7,877 nt of DNA, taken from the NCBI GenBank assembly GCA_016217875.1, contig JACRFN010000125.1, positions 1 through 7,877 of the forward strand. Direction: 5' to 3'. This document shows, piece by piece, positions 4,029 to 7,877 of this stretch. The notes beneath the pieces were generated by a model that saw only the letters and a program-made list of their open reading frames with translations, did no database searches and had not been told where the DNA came from. This DNA is from Candidatus Kerfeldbacteria bacterium. GTDB taxonomy: Bacteria; Patescibacteriota; Patescibacteriia; Veblenbacterales; UBA10138. The translations under genes were made by a program, and so were the position numbers. Position 1 is the stretch's first letter. Every line of letters starts with the position of its first letter.

Positions 4029-4790
4029 TTAGTATCTGGCATTCTTTAATAAAACAAGCTGTTCTGGAGTGTTTACGCCCAAGGCCTCACGTAGTTCAAC
4101 CATGACAGTAGTGATAGGTTCGCCCTGCTGGCAGGCCAAGCCTACTAAATCAGTAAGGTAATACTCACGCTGGGAGTTGTTATTGGAAAGTTTTTCCAGA
4201 TTCTGCCACAGCCACTGGGCTTTAAAACAAAAGTAACTTGGATTTACTTCTTTTGTGTCCAGTTGCTCTAGAGTGGCGTCCTTTTTCTCCACAATCGCTA
4301 CCACTTTACCAGCTTTATCACGAATCACCCGCCCAAAATCATAAAATCCCTGTCGCCAGTCGCCAAAGTCCGGCACTAACACTGTAGCCATAGTGACCGT
4401 ACTGCCACTAACAATATGTGTTTGGGCCATTTTTTTAATGGTGATAGGAGTAATCAACGGCTGGTCGCCGTACAATACCATAACAGTCTCTGCCTTGCCT
4501 TTTAGAACGGATTCGGCGGCGGCCACGGCATGTCCGGTGCCTCGTTGTTCTGTTTGTAAAACGTAAATGTAGTCGGAACCAAGAGCTGCTTTGACCTGTT
4601 CAGATTTTTGTCCGACTACTACTATTGGCCTGACATCAATTCTTGAGGCGGCAATAGCCTCCATCACATAGTGTACCAGTGGTTTGTCTTTGAATAACAC
4701 CAAAACTTTGGGCAACTCGCCATTACCCATGCGTTTACCGTGGCCGGCGGCTAACACAATGATTTTTATTTTTTGTTCAGCCTGTCCCAT
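4029..4790 (-). CDS. GlmU-like sugar-1-phosphate nucleotidyltransferase, single domain
   Basis: 253 residues forming one nucleotidyltransferase (Rossmann-like) domain of the GlmU N-terminal type. Such enzymes join UTP and GlcNAc-1-phosphate to make UDP-GlcNAc for cell wall and glycan synthesis, in the cytoplasm. Visible motifs are LAAGHGKRM (13-21), LPKVL with K28, QTEQRGTGHA (79-88), LYGDQPLI (106-113, metal-binding D109), FGRVIRD (152-158), EVNPSYF (181-187), YYLTD (210-214) and GVNTPEQL (238-245). The left-handed beta-helix acetyltransferase half of normal GlmU (about 450 residues) is absent, and no remnant follows. Its ATG lies 25 bases inside the upstream TrmB gene without a Shine-Dalgarno, suggesting translational coupling. 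The exact sugar could differ from GlcNAc. Confidence 0.88.
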   Translation of the reverse strand: MGQAEQKIKIIVLAAGHGKRMGNGELPKVLVLFKDKPLVHYVMEAIAASRIDVRPIVVVGQKSEQVKAALGSDYIYVLQTEQRGTGHAVAAAESVLKGKAETVMVLYGDQPLITPITIKKMAQTHIVSGSTVTMATVLVPDFGDWRQGFYDFGRVIRDKAGKVVAIVEKKDATLEQLDTKEVNPSYFCFKAQWLWQNLEKLSNNNSQREYYLTDLVGLACQQGEPITTVMVELREALGVNTPEQLVLLKNARY

Positions 4791-5518
4791 AAATCAATAA
4801 AAATCAATTTCTGTGTTTCGTAAATGCCGCGGTCCACTATTATCAAACCAATCGGCAAACCTTGGCTGTTAGTTGACATCATAGCTAAGCGGCCGGCGTA
4901 AATTATGGTGTAGGTCGGCGTACCGGCGTCTTGTGTTAGCCAACGCCGTTCGTCCAAACCAGCCATTTCACCACCCTTACCCAAAGCAATAACCTTGACT
5001 TTGATATTCCTACCCAAACGTTCGTCATTAAAGTCGGGGAAACCGGCATAAAGATAATTTCGCATGCTAGCCGAAGAATAAACATAATATTCTTTGACTG
5101 GCTCTTCATTAACAGTCTCCAACACGTCCTGCAAAATGGTTCTAATGCCCTGAACGCCGTCATAATATGTTACCAGCGGCTTTTCCTCTACCACGGTGCG
5201 CATTGACCTTAGTTGCGGCACAATGGTCTGTAACTCTAGCTTTAAGTCTTTCAATACCTCACCCTTTTGTTTCAGTAGGTCATAAAGCTTATTAGGGTCC
5301 TCAGCTACAAAATACTGATGTTTTTCCTTGTGATAATAACTTACCAGACCCTGCTCCTTAAGGCTTTTTAAAATATCATAGGTCGTGCCGCGGTTAACCG
5401 CGGCCTCGGTGCCTACCTTGCGCACGGGGGAGGGGCCAAGTTTAAGCAACGCCCGGTAAACTGCTATTTCCTTATCCCCCAGCCCGAATTTCTCTAAAAC
5501 TTCGTTAATCTTAGGCAT
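4766..5518 (-). CDS. TrmB-family transcriptional regulator
   Basis: 250 residues. Residues 1-72 form a winged helix-turn-helix typical of TrmB: FGLGDKEIAVYRALL, then AAVNRGTTYDILKSL as recognition helix, then GLVSYYHKEKHQYF as wing. A lysine-rich coiled coil (about 76-104) is followed by an effector domain (about 110-248) with a phospholipase-D-like TrmB fold pattern. TrmB proteins are mostly archaeal sugar-responsive repressors or activators, also found in some bacteria. It overlaps the GlmU-like gene by 25 bases and so heads an operon of sugar activation. It is divergent from the PHP gene. No Shine-Dalgarno precedes the ATG. Autoregulation from the shared intergenic region is plausible but inferred. 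Confidence 0.9.
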   Translation of the reverse strand: MPKINEVLEKFGLGDKEIAVYRALLKLGPSPVRKVGTEAAVNRGTTYDILKSLKEQGLVSYYHKEKHQYFVAEDPNKLYDLLKQKGEVLKDLKLELQTIVPQLRSMRTVVEEKPLVTYYDGVQGIRTILQDVLETVNEEPVKEYYVYSSASMRNYLYAGFPDFNDERLGRNIKVKVIALGKGGEMAGLDERRWLTQDAGTPTYTIIYAGRLAMMSTNSQGLPIGLIIVDRGIYETQKLIFIDLWDRLNKK

Positions 5519-5569
5519 AATAGCTTGTCAGAACTTTTTCTACACTATTTATCAACAATTAGCATTTTA

Positions 5570-5597
5570 ATAGTAATCCAAATAAATAAGATGTCAA
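5570..5597 (-). promoter_or_regulatory. Promoter of the TrmB operon
   Basis: On the minus strand, a perfect TTGACA (5597-5592) is followed after 16 bp by TACTAT (5575-5570). Transcription would start near 5563, leaving a leader of about 45 nt before the ATG at 5518. The -10 box is a partial match. Confidence 0.5.
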
Positions 5598-5611
5598 ATT
5601 AATGATTGACA
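5592..5611. promoter_or_regulatory. Inverted repeat TGTCAA-N8-TTGACA, possible operator
   Basis: TGTCAA (5592-5597) and TTGACA (5606-5611) are inverted copies separated by 8 bp in the AT-rich divergent region. Each copy is also a -35 hexamer facing outward. A dimeric regulator such as the TrmB protein bound here would block both promoters. The symmetry may also be just two back-to-back -35 boxes. Confidence 0.4.
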
Positions 5612-5634
5612 AATAAATAACAAACAATCAAAAT
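5606..5634 (+). promoter_or_regulatory. Possible promoter of the PHP phosphoesterase gene
   Basis: TTGACA (5606-5611) with CAAAAT (5629-5634) at 17-bp spacing. This would give a leader of about 110 nt. A closer -10-like CATAAT (5717-5722) without a good -35 is an alternative that would give a short leader. I see nothing else in 5635-5749. Confidence 0.35.
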
Positions 5635-5749
5635 TAACCTAGGCCAATAAGCTACAGCTAAACAGTGACATCAAGCTTCGATTACAGCCTATCCTTTGCT
5701 AGACTATCTTTACCACCATAATTAACTTTAAATACTAACCCAACTGTCA

Positions 5750-6631
5750 ATGACTAAATATCCCTTTGATCTACAAACCCATTCATTCTTTTCTGATGGT
5801 GACTATATGCCCGAGGAAGTCATGAAACGGGCAAAAAGGTCCGGATTACTTGGCGTGGTGTTGACAGATCACAATACAATAAATGGTACTAATAGGGCAA
5901 TCCAAGAAGCCAATAGACTCGGCCTCCTTACACTAGAGGGCATAGAGATTACCGCTACTTTTAATAAAGTAGATATCCACATCCTTGGTTATGCTAGAAA
6001 ATTCAAGCGTGCGGTCATACAAGAAGGTTTACGAAACGTAATAGTGGGCTCCAACGAACGGGTACGGTTAATGACTCAAAAAGTAAACTCTCTAAACATA
6101 CGCCCGCCGGTAGATTTTAAAAAATTACTGCGTTCAAAGGGTAAGGGTGGCATGGTGGTAAAATACGATATCATGCGCGAACTACGAAAAAATTTAAAAG
6201 ACTCCAAGCAAATAGGTTTCATTCCTTTATTTAGTAGAGGTGGTGCCGCTTATGTGCCTTATGGCAAGTGGGCTCTGACTCCAGAAGCTGCTGTATCTCT
6301 TATACAACAGGCTGGGGGGCTGGCTTTTATGGCACACCCTGGTGCTGTAGAGCGATCAAGCCATAGTGCTTCAGTAACGAAACGACTAATTAACGAACTA
6401 ATATACAGGCTTACAAAATGCGGCCTGGCTGGTATTGAAGTACACTATTCCAAACATACTCAGAGACAAGAACTGGAATTTCTGACTTTAGCCCAAAAAT
6501 TAAGACTCCTAGTAGGTGGCGGATCTGATTGGCATGGTGAATTGCATCATCCAGAAATCGAACTTGGCAGTGGTGGAGTTACTAATGCAGAATTTAATCG
6601 CATTCTCACGGCAATAAAAAAGCTAGGCTGA
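5750..6631 (+). CDS. PHP-domain phosphoesterase (TrpH/YciV-like)
   Basis: 293 residues, the usual size of PHP phosphoesterases related to 3',5'-nucleoside bisphosphate phosphatase/RNase AM (YciV). Metal-site motifs appear in order: DLQTHSFFSDG (7-17), LTDHNT (38-43), EGIEIT (63-68), DIHILGY (75-81), MAHPGA (194-199), GIEVHYS (228-234) and GSDWHG (258-263). The first ligand of the usual HxH pair is Gln (Q9). I recall this variant in other PHP proteins, so it need not mean loss of activity. The enzyme probably removes phosphate from nucleotides, RNA ends or a small phosphorylated metabolite. It is the only plus-strand gene between two minus-strand nucleotidyltransferase-kinase pairs. No Shine-Dalgarno precedes the ATG. 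Its last codons form half of the terminator of the convergent kinase gene. Confidence 0.85.
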   Translation: MTKYPFDLQTHSFFSDGDYMPEEVMKRAKRSGLLGVVLTDHNTINGTNRAIQEANRLGLLTLEGIEITATFNKVDIHILGYARKFKRAVIQEGLRNVIVGSNERVRLMTQKVNSLNIRPPVDFKKLLRSKGKGGMVVKYDIMRELRKNLKDSKQIGFIPLFSRGGAAYVPYGKWALTPEAAVSLIQQAGGLAFMAHPGAVERSSHSASVTKRLINELIYRLTKCGLAGIEVHYSKHTQRQELEFLTLAQKLRLLVGGGSDWHGELHHPEIELGSGGVTNAEFNRILTAIKKLG

Positions 6632-6652
6632 AAATCATTAAAACAGCCTAGC
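6613..6652 (-). terminator. Rho-independent terminator of the right-hand kinase-like gene
   Basis: On the minus strand GCTAGGCTG (6652-6644) pairs perfectly with CAGCCTAGC (6630-6622) across a 13-nt loop, followed by TTTTTTATTGC. It lies 34 nt past the stop of the gene at 6687 and is embedded in the last three codons of the convergent PHP gene. On the plus strand it lacks a T-run. Confidence 0.85.
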
Positions 6653-6686
6653 AGGATGGAATTGTTTTTGGTGCGACTCTCTCGTG

Positions 6687-7628
6687 TTATGAGAGAACTT
6701 TGTCGTGGTAAGTCAGCAGTATTCGTAGCGCTTCACTCACGACGTGATCGGTTAGCTTATCTTCAAAGTGCGTCAGCCGGAAGAATTGGTCAACCAGCGG
6801 TGGCGAAGCGCCGTTCCGACTCGCTAGTGCACACATAACGAGCCGCATCTCGTATGGATTCTCGAGTTGAGCAATATATTCTCGATCTACACGACCGAGC
6901 CCTACAAAGTAACTACACTCTGACCCATGACCATTAACCTCTAACCAAGTAGAGATCTCAGCACGGAAGAGTTCAAAGTACTTCGGATGGATTCTTGCCA
7001 ACTGAGTGAGTAGAATAGTACAGATACCTTGCACCGTAAAGTGTTTCCACTTACCCAATGTATACCCAAGTTCGGTTGTGGGTTGTGGGTACTCTACGAG
7101 ATACGTGTCCCCTTCACGGAACCGCGGTGGCATGAAATCAATAAATGTGTAAGGGCTACCACCATTGGTGAAGTTTTCTGGCTTAGGGTCAATCCCGACC
7201 TGAGGATGCTCTATGGAAGAGATGGCTGTTAAAAGCGGTGCTATGGCATCAAGAATACCCCTAAGCACTCTCATGCCTTCCTCAGTTGTGGTAGCACCTC
7301 TTAGAACTTGCGCTGTATTAACCCCACAATATGGTTCGACGACAGCCAGATACATCTTTCCGTCCAACTCGTCTCGACTTATTGCCCAATCGAGGAAATC
7401 TGGTACAATAATGCCGGCTTGGTGCAAAAGCGTACGATAACGGGCAATCTGCATCGCCAAGGTAACTGCTCCGTCAGGGGTTAAGTCAATACCCTTCTTC
7501 CCACCGAATAACTTGACCACCAGGTGGTGGGGGTGGGAGATAAGGGTAACTTCTGAATTATACCCTCCCTCCAAGGGCTCAAGCTGTATATCACCAAAGA
7601 GATGCTTGACAAAATGTGGAAGGTACAT
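6687..7628 (-). CDS. Kinase-fold protein, possible sugar kinase (module 2)
   Basis: 313 residues with kinase landmarks clearer than in its paralogue at 3039-3974. They are LVVKLF with K39 (the ATP lysine position), VEPY hinge (E98), a catalytic loop VGIDPKPENF (144-153; D147 and N152 align with the catalytic Asp and metal-binding Asn of HRDLKPEN), and FIDF with D164 in place of the DFG Asp. Then comes GDTYLVEYPQPTTE (173-186), shared with the paralogue. The helical C-terminal lobe continues to the end. The start is fixed by AAGGAGGT a few bases before the ATG at 7628. It lies 123 nt downstream of a sugar nucleotidyltransferase on the same strand and ends in a strong terminator. The likely role is phosphorylation of a small sugar-like substrate; the substrate is unknown. 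Confidence 0.7.
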   Translation of the reverse strand: MYLPHFVKHLFGDIQLEPLEGGYNSEVTLISHPHHLVVKLFGGKKGIDLTPDGAVTLAMQIARYRTLLHQAGIIVPDFLDWAISRDELDGKMYLAVVEPYCGVNTAQVLRGATTTEEGMRVLRGILDAIAPLLTAISSIEHPQVGIDPKPENFTNGGSPYTFIDFMPPRFREGDTYLVEYPQPTTELGYTLGKWKHFTVQGICTILLTQLARIHPKYFELFRAEISTWLEVNGHGSECSYFVGLGRVDREYIAQLENPYEMRLVMCALASRNGASPPLVDQFFRLTHFEDKLTDHVVSEALRILLTYHDKVLS

Positions 7629-7751
7629 AATTACCTCCTTCTTTCTTTAGGTTGGTTTCGTTTTGGTTGTGAAAAAACTTTTTTATTAATCGCGTCTAAA
7701 TATATAGACAATGACTATTTTGTTTCAGGGAAATTATTATTCACAAAACAA

Positions 7752-7877
7752 TTATCTCAAAGCTCGAATGACTTCTTCATACACCTCCGGCGTAGAAACG
7801 TCATACCAATAACCAGAGAACGGGTAACCAGCGAGTTGATTTGACTCAGCTAATTTAGGTAATACATCTTTTTCCAA
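7752..7877 (-). CDS. Sugar nucleotidyltransferase, C-terminal end (partial)
   Basis: The window edge cuts the gene. The visible 41 residues run LEKDVLPKLA, then QLAGYPFSGYWYDVSTPEVY, and end at TAA (7752-7754). The pattern of LEKDVLPKL, a Gly-Tyr/Phe-rich turn, then W-x-D-V-x-TPE-x-Y is the C-terminal signature of sugar-1-phosphate nucleotidyltransferases (glucose-, mannose- and heptose-1-phosphate types). The particular sugar and nucleotide cannot be told from this end. It precedes the module 2 kinase-like gene on the same strand; the 123-nt gap shows no terminator. Confidence 0.8.
   Translation of the reverse strand: MEKDVLPKLAESNQLAGYPFSGYWYDVSTPEVYEEVIRALR

Noticed and set aside
7689..7711. 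Promoter TTGTCT-17-TAATAA on the minus strand upstream of the module 2 kinase
   Set aside because: The -10 match is only three of six, and the dyad GTCTA/TAGAC inside it is imperfect, so it is too weak to annotate.
7602..7844. Plus-strand 80-codon frame at the right end
   Set aside because: It overlaps the start of the minus-strand kinase-like gene and lies antisense to the clear nucleotidyltransferase C-terminus. It has no recognisable features.

Overview
The window looks like a chromosome fragment from an uncultured bacterium, most likely Candidatus Patescibacteria (CPR). This rests on a mosaic of traits, not on a marker gene: a small two-helix membrane protein, a tiny lysine-rich peptide, an endonuclease Q family repair protein (common in archaea and scattered bacteria), several genes without a Shine-Dalgarno sequence, GC-rich palindromic repeats, and a crowded plus-strand tRNA block. 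I cannot name a lineage from this sequence.

Region 1 (1-1200, plus strand) is a tRNA neighbourhood that has been heavily rearranged. Intact genes are tRNA-Leu(GAG) at 55-141, tRNA-Val(TAC) at 525-598 and tRNA-Ala(TGC) at 969-1044. Two of these lie inside other tRNA sequences. The Val gene sits in the anticodon loop of a second, otherwise complete tRNA-Val(TAC) (470-657), bracketed by 14-nt GC-rich complementary arms. The Leu gene sits between the 5' and 3' ends of a decayed tRNA-Leu. A third tRNA-Val-like remnant (318-461) is broken by a GC-rich palindromic element. The 3' end of tRNA-Ala is duplicated 152 bp downstream. A small membrane protein gene (696-953) lies among these tRNAs.

Region 2 (1200-1646) holds an autonomous mini-gene: a good sigma70-type promoter, a perfect 9-nt Shine-Dalgarno, a 21-residue peptide made almost entirely of Lys and Arg, and a terminator. 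A second large hairpin follows and probably ends the convergent repair gene.

Region 3 (1647-2975, minus strand) encodes an endonuclease Q family protein, ending in QTSLF, which fits the bacterial sliding-clamp-binding motif.

Region 4 (3022-7877) appears to be a sugar-activation locus. A minus-strand set runs TrmB-type regulator, GlmU-like uridylyltransferase, kinase-fold protein, terminator. A second minus-strand pair, at the right edge, is a sugar nucleotidyltransferase (C-terminal 41 residues only) followed by a paralogous kinase-fold protein and a terminator. Between them lies a plus-strand PHP phosphoesterase, transcribed divergently from the TrmB gene. The repeated order nucleotidyltransferase then kinase suggests two parallel routes: the kinase makes a sugar phosphate, the transferase makes a nucleotide-sugar, and the TrmB regulator senses a sugar. 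Substrates are not deducible from the sequence.

The two most interesting signals are the nested tRNA-Val, whose complementary arms recall the split tRNAs of Nanoarchaeum, and the twin nucleotidyltransferase-kinase modules.
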